Shown here: piece after piece, positions 1-13,100 of the stretch
How positions within the stretch are numbered: position 1 is the first letter of the stretch
Layout: each line of letters opens with the position of its first letter
Origin: Edolisoma coerulescens
Taxonomy: Eukaryota; Chordata; Aves; Passeriformes; Campephagidae
Assembly (NCBI GenBank): GCA_013397115.1
Contig: VWZW01005507.1
Location: 1,985,134 to 2,049,133 of the forward strand
Reading direction: 5' to 3'
Length of the DNA: 64,000 nt
Notes under the pieces: model-generated
Told to the model about the DNA's origin: nothing
The model's input: the letters and a program-made list of their open reading frames with translations, nothing else
Database searches by the model: none
Program-made: the position numbers and the translations under genes

Positions 1-521
1 NNNNNNNNNNNNNNNNNNNNNNNNNNNNNNNNNNNNNNNNNNNNNNNNNNNNNNNNNNNNNNNNNNNNNNNNNNNNNNNNNNNNNNNNNNNNNNNNNNNN
101 NNNNNNNNNNNNNNNNNNNNNNNNNNNNNNNNNNNNNNNNNNNNNNNNNNNNNNNNNNNNNNNNNNNNNNNNNNNNNNNNNNNNNNNNNNNNNNNNNNNN
201 NNNNNNNNNNNNNNNNNNNNNNNNNNNNNNNNNNNNNNNNNNNNNNNNNNNNNNNNNNNNNNNNNNNNNNNNNNNNNNNNNNNNNNNNNNNNNNNNNNNN
301 NNNNNNNNNNNNNNNNNNNNNNNNNNNNNNNNNNNNNNNNNNNNNNNNNNNNNNNNNNNNNNNNNNNNNNNNNNNNNNNNNNNNNNNNNNNNNNNNNNNN
401 NNNNNNNNNNNNNNNNNNNNNNNNNNNNNNNNNNNNNNNNNNNNNNNNNNNNNNNNNNNNNNNNNNNNNNNNNNNNNNNNNNNNNNNNNNNNNNNNNNNN
501 NNNNNNNNNNNNNNNNNNNNN
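1..521. other. Assembly gap
   Basis: A run of N. Sequence resumes at 522 with a short A run, about 130 bases beyond the predicted polyadenylation signal of the cadherin gene, so the gap probably removes no coding sequence of that gene. Confidence 0.99.
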
Positions 522-649
522 AAAAAAAAAGGAGAAAACAGGAAAATTAGAAAACAGACTCTTCGTTTTCAAACACTGCGGCGGACACTAGTATGCAAAA
601 GACCAGAATAATGGATGTCCCAAGCATAGTCCATCTGAAGCAATGACAA

Positions 650-928
650 GGCAACGCCTCTGGAATCAGGTTTATTGTCTTGTCTATTTAACACGTGCCA
701 AAAGAAATTACACTGTGAGGCAGCGCTGCTGCTGGGGAAGCAACCCTACAGTACAGCACTGCAGCCCCTCCCGCATATTGCTTGTTCTCTTCCTTATCCA
801 TCCTTACAACAGTGGCAGAATTAAAATCTGGACAACATTCCCATATTCGTATTGCTCATTTAACTCTGAGCTGTCCCAATGAGTCTCATTGTGGTTTTTC
901 TAAAAATTTTCTTCATCGAGTGTTCTCA
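650..928 (-). other. 3' UTR of the cadherin gene
   Basis: Non-coding sequence after the TGA at 929, about 280 bases long, ending near a predicted polyadenylation signal. The end point is inferred from the signal only. Confidence 0.55.
671..676 (-). promoter_or_regulatory. Polyadenylation signal AATAAA (cadherin gene)
   Basis: TTTATT on the plus strand is AATAAA on the gene strand, about 255 bases after the stop codon. It is the first clear signal downstream of the coding end. Confidence 0.6.
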
Positions 929-1126
929 TCAGAGAGATACATAACGACCCGACTCGTCATCTTCAGAATCATCGTGTTCAGGCTCATCATCTCCAGGCTC
1001 GGCGTCCAAAATCACTGCCACCTCTGAAAATTTTACTCCTTTCAGCTCTTTATCAGGGGCAGGCAATGTGGGATGATGTGTTAAGGAAAGAGCTGGCTTC
1101 TGGTTCATGTCTGTCAGAGAGGAATC
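929..1126 (-). CDS. Cadherin coding exon 44: C-terminus with acidic stretch and PDZ-like end
   Basis: 65 residues and TGA at 929-931. An acidic run (GDDEPEHDDSEDDESG) precedes the terminal RYVSL. V-x-L fits a class II PDZ ligand; CDH23 and PCDH15 also end in PDZ ligands that bind stereocilia scaffolds. Acceptor TTTTTTGCAG. Confidence 0.93.
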   Translation of the reverse strand, partial: DSSLTDMNQKPALSLTHHPTLPAPDKELKGVKFSEVAVILDAEPGDDEPEHDDSEDDESGRYVSL

Positions 1127-4100
1127 CTGCAAAAAAGCGCAACACAGGTGAGGCAGAAAGCTACAAATGGTTGAGTGTGGACAAATTCTAAGCAGTAGAA
1201 ATCATAAAATTGTGAGCCCTTTCCTGTACACATTCCATAAAGACAGAAGAGAGTCATCACTTCTGGATCAAAGTCCTCCTCCTCCTCCTTCTAAGCAGGG
1301 ACAAACAGCCCCTGCTCAAAGATTTTTTTATAGAATCACAGAATGGTTTTGGGTGGAAGGGACCTTAAGAGATTGCCCAGCTCCAGCCCCCCTGCCGTGG
1401 GCAGGGACACCTTGCACTAGACCAGGTTGCTCCAAGCCCTGTCCAGCCTGGCCTTGAACATTTCCAGGGATTACTTCACAAGATTTTTTTTTTTTTATTT
1501 TTTTATTTTTAAGTTCCATCAGATTTACTTTTTTGATAATTCCTTCAGTTATTTGATGAATAACAATAAAATACCTTTCACTCTGTGCTTTGCAATCAAA
1601 AAGCTCATTACCTGCTTTGTTGTGAATCCCACAGTGGGCTGGGCCTCTGCATTTCTACTTTCAGCAGCTTTTTCAGGTGCTCCATTTTGCTCACTTGCAC
1701 TCTTGTAATCCAGCAGCACTGTCTCCAGGTAATTGTCTTTTTCAGGGGCCTGAATTTCATCTTTTTCAGCAGCATCTCCTCTGGTGCCTTTCAGGTTGTC
1801 AAGCGACATCATCTTAGTGCTCCTGAGAGAGTTAAGAGAATTCACAGCACCTTGAGCTGAGACAAAAATTCAGCTTCTCTACAACCAAGAGCAGCATGTA
1901 CACTGCTCTCAAAATTAGTGGGATTTTACCCAGGGGAATGCTAAGTAGCTTCTTGTATCCTGAAGGTTCTTCTCTGCATTAGGATTAACAATTTGCTAAA
2001 AAGTAAGTAGGAATTTGCCTTTGATACAAGATTAAAAGGTTTTAACTTCCTTCAAGTGTAGAGATTTTTAACTTAGCATTTTAAGGGTCCTTAAAAAAGG
2101 ACCTATAACCTAGTGGAAGGTCCAGGGAAAATCCTATGGAACCAGAATAAACTAGAACCACGTTTTTTATATGAGATTTCTTATAAATTTGTGATTGCAG
2201 CAGTCTACTTACCCATTATTCATGTACTCTGGTTTCTCCAAGCTTTTCAGACTTCCATTTTTGTCAACTGCCCATGGGTTATCAATGCCCTCCATAATTT
2301 CAACTTTCTTAACCAAACCTTGTTTCCCATGCTTTCTGAAAATAATACATTAAAATAATAATAATATATTAAAATAATTAATTTTTTTGAAGATTGGTTT
2401 TACAGTTGTTTTAGAAACAGAAGATGAATAATTTGTGTTACAAGTTGAATACACAACATTTATTTTCAGTATTCTTCTGGGGATTAGTTTGGAGTATTTC
2501 CTATTTTTCCATAACGGTAGCAGTGTAAATGTTTGCTTCCCTTCTGGAAATTATTTATTTTCCTCTACCATGTGGCCCTGCTGCCACTGAAGTTAAGCAG
2601 CAAAACCTCCCTCGATTTCATCATTTATGGGGTTGGAAGAGGCTCATGTGCCCCCCTTCACAGTTAAGATTTCTGCTGTTCACACTTCTCTGATTTAAAA
2701 GTATTTATTTCTGCTTTTGCTGTGTGACAAACACAAGAAGAAACAACTTCCAGTTGTGTGTGGTGCATCCAACATAACAAATCTTGGGCAATGCTCCCTG
2801 CAAATGCCAGTAATTTATCCGACAAATATTTTTCGAGGTGACATTTAATTAAACCAATCAGCTGTAGATCTAAATGACATTGTTAAGGCAAACCCTCTGT
2901 ACCTTTTCCTCCTCAGATCCAGCAGGACGTAGGCCAGGAAGGCGATGAAGGTGATGGCGAGCAGGACCCCGAGCACGATGGTGGCCGCGCGCTCCGGGGA
3001 TGCCGGGGCTGCAGGAGCCTCCCCAACAGCAGCACTGACAGATGCTGAAAACACCTTCTCCAGTTCCACCTCAATGCCACCCTTCTGCTCCCTCAGTTTT
3101 CTGAGGATAGAAGTGTGAAATGTGCATGATTTACCAGACCTTCGTTTTGGCTGGGGGAGTAGTGAAGAAAATACAGAGTATCCCTCCCTGCTCTGCCAAG
3201 ACCTTTTCTGAGGATTCAGAGTTGTCACGTCTTTCACTCAGGAAAAGCTCTGTTTGCCAGCAACCAGCCCTGCTGCTTGTGACCTGAAATGCTGCAGAGC
3301 TTGGACAGTTGAACTAGATCCACATCACTGACAGGTTACCAAAGAAATGTAAAATACACCTAAAGTGTGAGTTTTTAAATCAACATTCTGCCGCTCTGAA
3401 CTCAATATATATTTTTCTTACATTCTTTCTGCTTCAGCTTCTTTTTCTTAAACTGACTTTTAAATCCGTTTTGCACAATGAAACAGTCTTAGTCATGTTT
3501 TTGGCAAACTCTGAAAATTAGCTTTCAGTAAATACTGAAAAAGCTTTCTGAATTCTAAACAATCCTATCTGCCTTAGCCCTGCCACCCAGCAGGCAGCCT
3601 GTGCCATACAGACCTTTTTACATCTTCTGCAGGTACTTCCTGGTGGGCCTCATCAAAAACAATGATTTTTACTTGGGTTTCACCAGTGCTGCTCCTTGCT
3701 CTTCTTTCAATCTCCTCGGAATAAATATCAACTACGTATACATTCCATCCAAGTGTATCTTCCAGGACCCTGACATCATATGAAGAAAACATTTTTAATT
3801 AACTGGGCAATGACAGATTATTTTACTCTGGAAATTAAATGAGTAGTGTTTAATACAACATTTGGCAGATATTAATTGATACTAATAAAAATACCTTGGC
3901 AGGTATTTTAGTCTGAGCACGTAAAAATGCAGGATTATCATCAGCAAAGGAATTAAGCTGTTTGCCCAAAACTGTTGGGTGATTGAGTAGCAGAGGGAAA
4001 AAATATCTATAGATTACTATAAACAGTAAAGGTGGGGAGGGGGGAAATTTAGGCTCATAATCCTCATTGTTTTTTCCGCTTTTTCCAGAGAGATTTTCGT

Positions 4101-7100
4101 GCTGGATTGGACCAGTGGCCCAGTGAACCCATCATTCTGATAGCAGTCAGCACCAGCTGCTTCCATTTGTTTTCCATTTAATTTTTACCAACAAGAACTG
4201 GTCCATAATAGCAGCAACATGACAAACTCATTTTTCCCACCTTCAGAGTGATTTCCCTTCATAAGCACAGGACTCCATCTTTCCAATATAAACAGATGCT
4301 TATGTATAGCCAAACAACAGATCTTCCATCTTTGTTAACATGCCAAAAAGGCCCAATTATGGTTTTAATTGTAGGGTGGCCATCACACATCACTGGCTAA
4401 TCCCCTGTTCCTGCAGGGCTGGGATGTCCTGGACAAGCTCTGCTGCTGTGCCATGAGGGGGGATTTTCACCTGTAGCAGTGCTGGGTTTGGTTTGTGGTG
4501 TCTGTCCTGTGTCTGCACATTTTTGTCTTGCTATCCATGAAAACCTTTATCCTAGGCAGTTAAAAATGACACAAACATTGAGGTGGGAAGAGACCTCTTG
4601 AAATTGTCTAGTCCAGTGACCTCTTTGAGATTTGTCAGCTTCAGGCCAAAAACTTGCAAGGCAAAAATTGGTGGATTCCTGTGAATTCCCTCAAATTATT
4701 CTGAGCTACATCAGAGTGAAGGCCTGGCTTTTCCTGGGCACTGGCTGTATCAGCTCCCTGTAGGCTGTCAGACCCCTACGCCAAAGGGATTTAAAATTTT
4801 TCATTAGATATTGTACCAGAATAAGCTTCATGGCTTCAAAAATACCTTTGTACTTCAGCACTGTTTCTTTCCACCACGTTGATCTTCTGATTAAGCACCA
4901 GCATCACAATGTTGCTGCTGGAACTGGAATCAACAGTTACCTAATAAAGAATCACATGTAAGATTTTCTAAAGCATTTGTACCTCTCGTAGACTGATAAA
5001 AAAACCCCTCAAACAAACGATAACAAAACAAAATAACACTAAACAATAACAACTAAACAAAATAACCACTAAACAATAACGAAAACCCTCTGATATAAAA
5101 TAAGTGTCCCACAAAAATCAGTTTTTATGCCAACGTATTTTTGTATGTCAATGAAAATGGCAACATCTTAATTCTAGTATGTAAATATTCATGTATCTGA
5201 CAGCCCTATTGACAGTGTTAAGTAATTTTTTGTTCTTGCCATTACCAAATTTAGCCCTTCTTGTTTACAGTTTTGACATGGAAATAAATCAGGATTATAC
5301 ATAAAAATTTTCCTTACAATGACTGTTGTCCAGGCTGTGAGTCTTCTTGTGCCTTGGTCTGCAGCTTGGACTTCCAGATTAAATGTTCCTGTCTTTCCTG
5401 CTACAGAAACTGTAAAAATCTGCCCTGTGTTTTCATCGATGTCGAATTCGTCGGTCTGACCTCTCACTAAGCTGTACAGCAGAAGTCCATTGTCTCCTGA
5501 ATCTGGATCTGTGGCCTGGGTTTAAAAAAAGTGATTTGTGACACTGAGCTTGTGGCTTTTGGGCTGCGCATTGCTCTTCAGTCAGTAAACTCGGCTCTCA
5601 AGAGCAGATTTAAGAGCTCCTTTAATGCAGGGTAAGAAACCCAGCTCTTTAACAGGATTTCTGTCCTCGTGAAGAGCACAGGAAATACTCTACCTGGACT
5701 GTAATGACAGGGTATTTGTAGGGCACGGAGTTGGGAATGCGGGCAGAGTAGGAGCTGCTGGAAAACACGGGCTCTTCGTTCACGTCCTGCACGGAGATCG
5801 TCACCATGGCCACGTTCTCAGCAAACAGGCCTGGAAAAAACACAAGTGAACAACCTTGACCGTCAGCTTTTCACCTTTCATGTCAAACTTCACAAGTTAA
5901 AGAGAATCACAACTCCTGTGTGGGCTGCAGATACAAAACATGTGGCCATTGCTCCCCTGGAATGTCGTTCAAAGCAAAAAGTTACCTGAACGCTGGACTC
6001 CTGCAGCAGAGGAGACTTGGTTTGCTTGAATTAAAATCACATACTGAGAAACTTCCTCGTAGTCCAAATTAACTGCAGTTCTCAGCTCACCACTTTCAGG
6101 ATCCAGTCTGAAGTGACCTGAAAGGAAAAACATGCACTTGTGCTGTCACAGCTGCCATTTCACTTGTACCCCTCCTACCTCTCGTGTCTCAGTTGCTCTT
6201 GGGATGTTTCCATGGATCCTCTGCTCTGAACAATGTGAAATTCAACACTTCCACTGGCCAAGCAGCAGCAAAGGCATCACAGCTGGGTTCCTATCCCACA
6301 CCAAACAGCTCTTAAACGTGCAAAAGACAGTGTATGTGAAAAATAATTTCGCATTGTTTTACCAATAAGGAGAATTGCAGCTTCTTCCTGCACAACTCCA
6401 TTTTTTACGTATTTCCAAGTTTTCTCTCAGTTTCTACGTACTTTCTGTGTCGTGGGCCATGTGGAGCCTCGGCACAGCTGCAAGAGCTGCAGGGGGGCAG
6501 ATGCCTTAACATAGGTGCAAGGAAATGATGGACTGAGAGTGACTGGCAGGGAGGAAGCGGCTTGTGTACAACACTTTCTATTTTGGCTCCCCCAGTCTCT
6601 AAATTATCCTATCTTAAGATTAAAAGAACCCATTTTTTAGCAAGTTACCACCCTTTCTAGAGCCAAAGATCAGCAAAGTCAATGCTGAAAAGCTCTGAAA
6701 GATGTTCTGTGTATACTCCTTTTTGTAAAATAAAGTTTCTCCATGCTCTCCATCTCCTCACTTATGCACAGCAGCACCTGCCATGCAAAAGACAGGTTAT
6801 GATGTTCTCCTGGCTATTTTAACCCATTAGTGGGATAGTACTCACCTCTTTCATTGCCAGATACAACAGTGTAATCAATAGGTTTTCCCGAAGTTTCAAC
6901 CGCAGCAAAATCATAAATTAAATAATCCACTCCCGTGTTTTCCGAAACAGAAACGCTAATGCAGGAAATAAAGGATAAATCATAATGTTAAATTTGCCAA
7001 CAGTTGTTGCCTGGGCAGGCTTTGAAATTTAACTGTTTAAAAGAGAGTTCTCTGTGGGAAATCTTGCCCCTGCCCCCCAGTTGTTTGCTGGATCTGCCCA

Positions 7101-10100
7101 ACTTTCAGAGTGCAGTGCAAACCCTGGTTTTCCAGCCAGATTTTGGGTCATCCTTAAGTGAAACCTGAGGAAAAATGTTTTATGGTATTCAAGAAGAAAG
7201 GGACAAAGAGTCTGGCTTATAAAAGCTGCAAAGTAGAGAAATAAAAGGCAATGCCTCAATTCACATTCACAGAACCCCCAGCGCAGCAGAATTTGCTAGT
7301 TTTTGCTTAAATAAACCCCAAAACTGATGTCCTTTCTTCTGCATGGAAAAAAAAGAAAATGACCTTCAACTTTGCTATGTTTTGCACTACCTGGTGAACA
7401 CATCCCAGTTCTATAACTTGATATGAAAGCCTCACCTGATCTCACTTTTGTTAAAGCGAGGAACGAAGGGACGGTTGTCAAACACGTTCAGAGTAACCAC
7501 AGCAGTGCCATTTAGAGGAGGAGAACCTTTGTCCTTTGCCATCACTGTTAAATGCATCTCTCCAGGATGAGACAGGTTCCCAGTTGTAATTATCTTCCCC
7601 TCACTCACATCCTCTATCAGGAAGAACGGGCTCACGTTGGGATCCGGGAGGATGTAATACTCAATGAGGCCATTTTGCCCCTGCCATGAAAGGAACACAA
7701 TTTCATGGAACTGGGAGTACATTTGGAAGGGTAGGGTAAACACTGATCCAAAAAACATCTAGTGAAATTATTTTGAAAATAGTGATTTTTTTTTTTTTTT
7801 TAAGAATGAAAACTTAGGGTTAGCTATGGTAGGATGGGTGCCAATTAAAAAAAAACCAACAAAACAAAACACAAAGAAGCAGAAGATGCACAATGAATTG
7901 GTCATTTACACAGTAAAAACATGGCAAAAAGGTCTCTAATGAAAATAAGTTAGATGCGTAGAGGGGGACAGCCAGAGTAGTGAGGGTGGCACAGGGAGGA
8001 CAAGTGCCACTCTGCACAGCTGAAGGAGGAGTTGCATGGGGGTCTCAATGCAGATCTCCCACAGTTCAGCAATTTTCAAAGGCAATTTCACTTTTTATAC
8101 AAAATCATTGAAAAGGCTGATTAAAAAAGGGCTGTTAGATGATTTGCAGCAATGCACCACAGCTGCAGCTATTCTAACCAAAATTATGCAGGAAGAGACA
8201 GGAAGGCACCTGCTACACCTATTTTGTTGTCACTTTGAGATGTTTCATCTTGTAAATGATATAATTACTAGTGATGTTGTCATGGTGATGTAGTTGACTG
8301 TGGATATCCCTGCCAGTGCCTGGATAGTATTTGATGGATGTAGTACAGATATATCAAACAAAATTACATTTAAAGATGGGGACAGAGAGAATCAGCTAGG
8401 GTGCCACACTTCAGAGGAGTTTGGCAAGCAGACATTTCCTTGCTCAAACCAGCTGATGTTTAGTTCTTACAGATTCTTCTACCTCAAAATTTCAAATAAC
8501 TTCAGAGACACTAAATTGCTTCAGTCCTTGTATACTTCTGAAGGACTGGTGCAGCTCTGTGTAGTAAAGGGGAAAATTAAAGCAAATACAGCTGAGGAAA
8601 CATGCCCAAAGCCAGGGAGTACATCAGTGTCGAGGCAGAGCCAGCAAAACTCCCAATTTCCAATTCCCAGAGCTGGTAGTTAACCAGGATTCACTTTTGC
8701 TACATTTGGGGCCTCATGCCCAGAGAGGGGAGCAGGAGGTGTTTGTGCTGCAGCCCAGGGCAGTGTCAGGTCCCGCAGGAGGAGTTACCTGGTCGCGGTC
8801 GGTGGCACTCACGGTGACGACAGGAGCGCCCACAGGATTCACCATGTTTATGGAAGCCAAGTAGGAGCTCTGGGCAAACACTGGGGCATTGTCATTCACA
8901 TCAATCACTGCAACACTGACGTGGGTAGTTGTCTAGAAAACAAAGTGGTGTCATGCATTTCAGAGTATTTGGAATCTCTTATCTAGCATTGGTTTTTCCT
9001 GACTTGCACATACAACAGAAAGTAGAAATCAATCTTTGAAAACGCTGCAGTAAAATGTTGTTTGGGTTTGATTTTGTGAACTCAACATCAGAGATCACGA
9101 CAGGATTTTAACAGGAGAGGCAGGAATTCAGTGCTGCAGTAGGATTCTACTTTTTGCAAGGTGTCTGAATGAGTAAGAGCAGGACATGTGTGGGAGACCA
9201 TCATGTCCTCCATGCAGTTAAGGAAGCCCCACTTGGTCTGGTTCTGTAAAAGAAGTGTCTAATATCTTTTCAAATAAAAGAAATACAGCAGAACTAGAAC
9301 AATCTGCTGAAAATACTTCTCCCATGAAAAATTATGACATCACTTATAGTTCTAACAGCAGCAGGCAAACTCCTGTTCCCCAGCACAGGTCAGTCAGCAA
9401 ACAATTCAGGGTCAAAGCCTACCACGCATAATTTTGAAGTATTTCACATAATTAAGGTATATTGCTACTCAGCGTGGTTAAAGGCTGTAGAAGTCTGACT
9501 CTAGACATGATGAGGTGACTCATTTATTCCACACAGTAAATGTCTGGGATAGATCTCCCTCCCAATAGTTCAAAATCCACTCTGAAGGGTCGCCGTTCAT
9601 TACAGTAATGGTCTCTTACCTGGTGGAAAGGGGCAGATTTATTGTTGACTGCAGTCACTGTAAGGTTGTATTTATTCATGGTTTCATAGTCTGGAGAGCT
9701 CCTTATCTTAATGATGCCCTGTATTTCATCTATTTCAAATATATTTTCTCCATCACCTGAGATAGATTTAAACAAGCATCATCCATTAATACATCTTAGC
9801 AGCACATAATTAACTACACTCTTAAATTATGTGTTTACTTGTGTCCTGACCTCATTAAAACAATTTTTTTAAGTATCAGATAGATAATGCAGAAGAAGAG
9901 CAGAAATATTTTGAGTGGATGGGCATTTGAAACATGAGCCAAGAGAAGGGGCTGATGAATTTTGCAGGGACATCTGTCACCCTGGTGATGGATAGTTGGA
10001 GTTCTGGGGTCAGTCTGTTGAACAAGTTCCTCCAGGTCTGTGCAACTTTTCGAGGCACTTTTGCAGTGTTCTGACCTTCTGTAGGTTCACTCTCGTGTTT

Positions 10101-13100
10101 GCTGGTTGCAGTAGTTATGAACACAGTGCTCCTGCCAAGACCTCTCAGAGGAGTTGTCTGAATTTGTTCTGTCTCTAATGGAGGTGGACTGAGTGACCCA
10201 GAAATGTAAAGAGAAATCGATGTGGCTGCCAACAGACATGGCAGTGACCTCTGCTGGTTTTGGCCAGCCTCAAAGTTTGTATGCATATTGGAAATAAAGG
10301 ACTAAAACCATATAAACTGTATTCACATTGCTCTTGATGGTCCTTACAACTAAACCAACTACTTCAGCTCCTGCAGGCTTTGGACCAAAGGAGTCTAAAT
10401 TTGCATCTCTGTTGCATTCTACCAGGAAGGGATGAATTAGGCCCTTATTCCTCATTCAGAAAATTATCATTTTTCATCAAAATTACTCCTGTTGATTGCA
10501 GCTATGGCAGTCAAGTAGCTGAAGATTTTTTATAAAGCTGATTTTTAACAGGATTAAGAATACAATTAAAAGCATAAAAATCTGTAGTATCTGCAAAGTT
10601 CCTACTCAGTTAGTTTGAAAATTGTGTGAGCATAAATTAGTAACATTCCAAACCAGGGGAAAGTGAAATCTTCTTGGCTTTCATGGAAAGAGGTTAGGAA
10701 ATAACATGGATAATACTATTTATGCTCGGAATTGTATGGACAACAAAGTGACAGTGCAGTGACAGAATCCCTTGTTACCTGTGAGGTTATATAGAACAAA
10801 GGCATTGTCTCCTGTGTCTCTGTCTGATGCTGTGATTTTTCCAACTATGAATCCCACAGGCACGTTTTCATTGACACTGAAGTCAGGCACTGGATCAAAC
10901 ACAGGTGGCCAGTCATTAACATCAGTGATCTTTATGACAACGGTGCAGTAACCCCTCTTCTTCTCAGGGACTCCATCATCTTCAGCATAGACCACAACCT
11001 GTAAGGTACACAGTTATTGGTAATGAGAAATCATACAGAGGTTCTTGAATAAGGATTAAAAAAAAATATTGGGGAATTTTGAACTTTGAAGTATTCTTAG
11101 AAATGTGAAGTCTAGTTCTGAATCCACCTCAAAATAATTATTGAAAACTTAAGGAGTATTTGGGGCAATTAAAAAAGTCTTTCTATGTAGAACCAACAAA
11201 TTCACCAGTGCTTTTGCTTGAAGCAAAATAAGATCATAAAAAATATCCAGCAGTGGCAACAACAAAAAGATTAACTGAGAATCATATCTGCAAGATCTTG
11301 GTCCAGCACAGATCCAAGCAACAGACAGTACTGAATACATGAGCTGTCACTGTGAAATTAGCTATTCATGTGTTGAAGTGCTTGCAGGGCAGGTGAACAA
11401 TGAGCTGTGCTTGAATTTCATTATAGTCAAAGGCAGTGGCTTGTTTTAATAATGCCTCACACCTTGAGATGCCCCTGTTCTAAACCAGTGCAGAAAACGT
11501 TCAAGCATTATCAAGCTAAACAAAAGCACGAGTGTCACCTGTTTTCCAAGAGACAGATAAAGAGCTCTGAATAAAGGAGATTTAAAAAATCCAAAGCATA
11601 CCTGATACTCTGTAGGTTCCTCTTCATAATCAAAGGGGGCAGTGGAATAAAGGATTCCAGTTGTTTCATTTATCCTGAATTTTAGTCCGTGTCCATTGAG
11701 AATGCCGTATGTCAGGAAACCATTTCTACCTGTGTCATTGTCCTGAGCTTTCAGCTGCACAATCTGAGTAGTAGGTAAATTCTGTGGAGGAAGAAAGATT
11801 GAGGCTCTCAGAGACTGCTTTGCTGCAATGGCTTGAATTATGTGAAAGGGGGGAAAGTTACAGATATTGCATCCACTTACAGTAACATAGACACTTTAAA
11901 ATCAAAATTACAAAACTTGTTCAGCACAGTAAGAGAGCCTCTTTCTTTCTCTAATTTACAGAAAATAACTCTTTTCCTCCCCTCATGTCTCTACCCATAG
12001 CTGCAGTTTTCAGGAAGAAAAATTATTTCCAACAGCCCAAATGTTAACCTCAAGCCTCTGAGTCGCTGTTATTTCTGTTTAACAACCTCTTCCCCTATGA
12101 AACTCAGTGGGTGCTCTCAACTCCAAAACCACATTTCTTTCTGAACACTATTTGGCTAATAATTATCAAAATAAATAACCTAATTCTTCCTTTTTAACAG
12201 TGTTATTTGCACCAGGATTGACAGGAGATATCAGTGTTTCACTTGCAGGGCCATTTGAGACCTGATCTGAAGTTATTTGATCCAACAGGGCATCCAGCAA
12301 TTCCCACTGTGTAAATATTTCACATGGAAATCAATTTTTTAAGGCTGAGAAATGTGATTCCAGTTGTCCTCCATTAAACTAACTGGGAACATTAAAATTA
12401 GGTGTAATAAGTGAAGCTATATTTAACTCAGTGGTAGAAATGGACTAGATTTTAAGTCAGTTGTGGCTGCTGTTGAGAACGTGTGTGCATCAGCTGGGGA
12501 TCTCAAAGGCAAGGTGGGTGCTCTATAAAATATGAACATGAGCAATGTGCTTCTTTCTTTTAAAAAAAAGCAACCAGCAGATTAAAGTGTGAAAAGTGTT
12601 GCTTGAAAATTGAAGAGTGAAATGTTGAGCGAGATGCTTTTGCATATTTAAATGCTGTGGCTTCTTCTCTAGAGAACCACGATGTCTGAAAATCTGACTG
12701 AAATCTGGCTTGTTCTCTGCTGCTGATCACTTGTGGCAGCAAAATCACAACAGATTGTATGTGAGCAAGAGGAGAAGTATTGCTGAATTAGAGACTTTTC
12801 CCTGCTACTTCTCTGCTTGAAGCTCCCTTAAAAAAGGCTGTGAGACCCTGAGAGGTGCCCAGCACATCCAATATATTTTGAATGCACCTGAATATTCTCT
12901 ATGTAAAAATATTCAAAATGGAGTGGTAGTTCTTCCTTCATGGAGCCCCTTAGTATAAAAGATTCACTTTCCCTTCAATTAGTCCTCATTTCTAGATCAT
13001 TCTTGTTGTGTATTGGGATTTTCAGCTTGAAATAAACCTCACAACATCATATGGTAGAACAGAACAGCAAGTCCAGAAGGTTTACTTGTATACTCAACAA

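Noticed and set aside
1823..1860. Longer cadherin exon 43 starting at the AG near 1858
   Set aside because: The join to exon 42 (phase 2) would shift frame and hit a stop. The acceptor at 1823 preserves the frame and has a good pyrimidine tract.
8036..8683. Two adjoining plus-strand frames in cadherin intron 33
   Set aside because: No known domain, no upstream splice or promoter evidence, and an internal stop separates them. Treated as chance.
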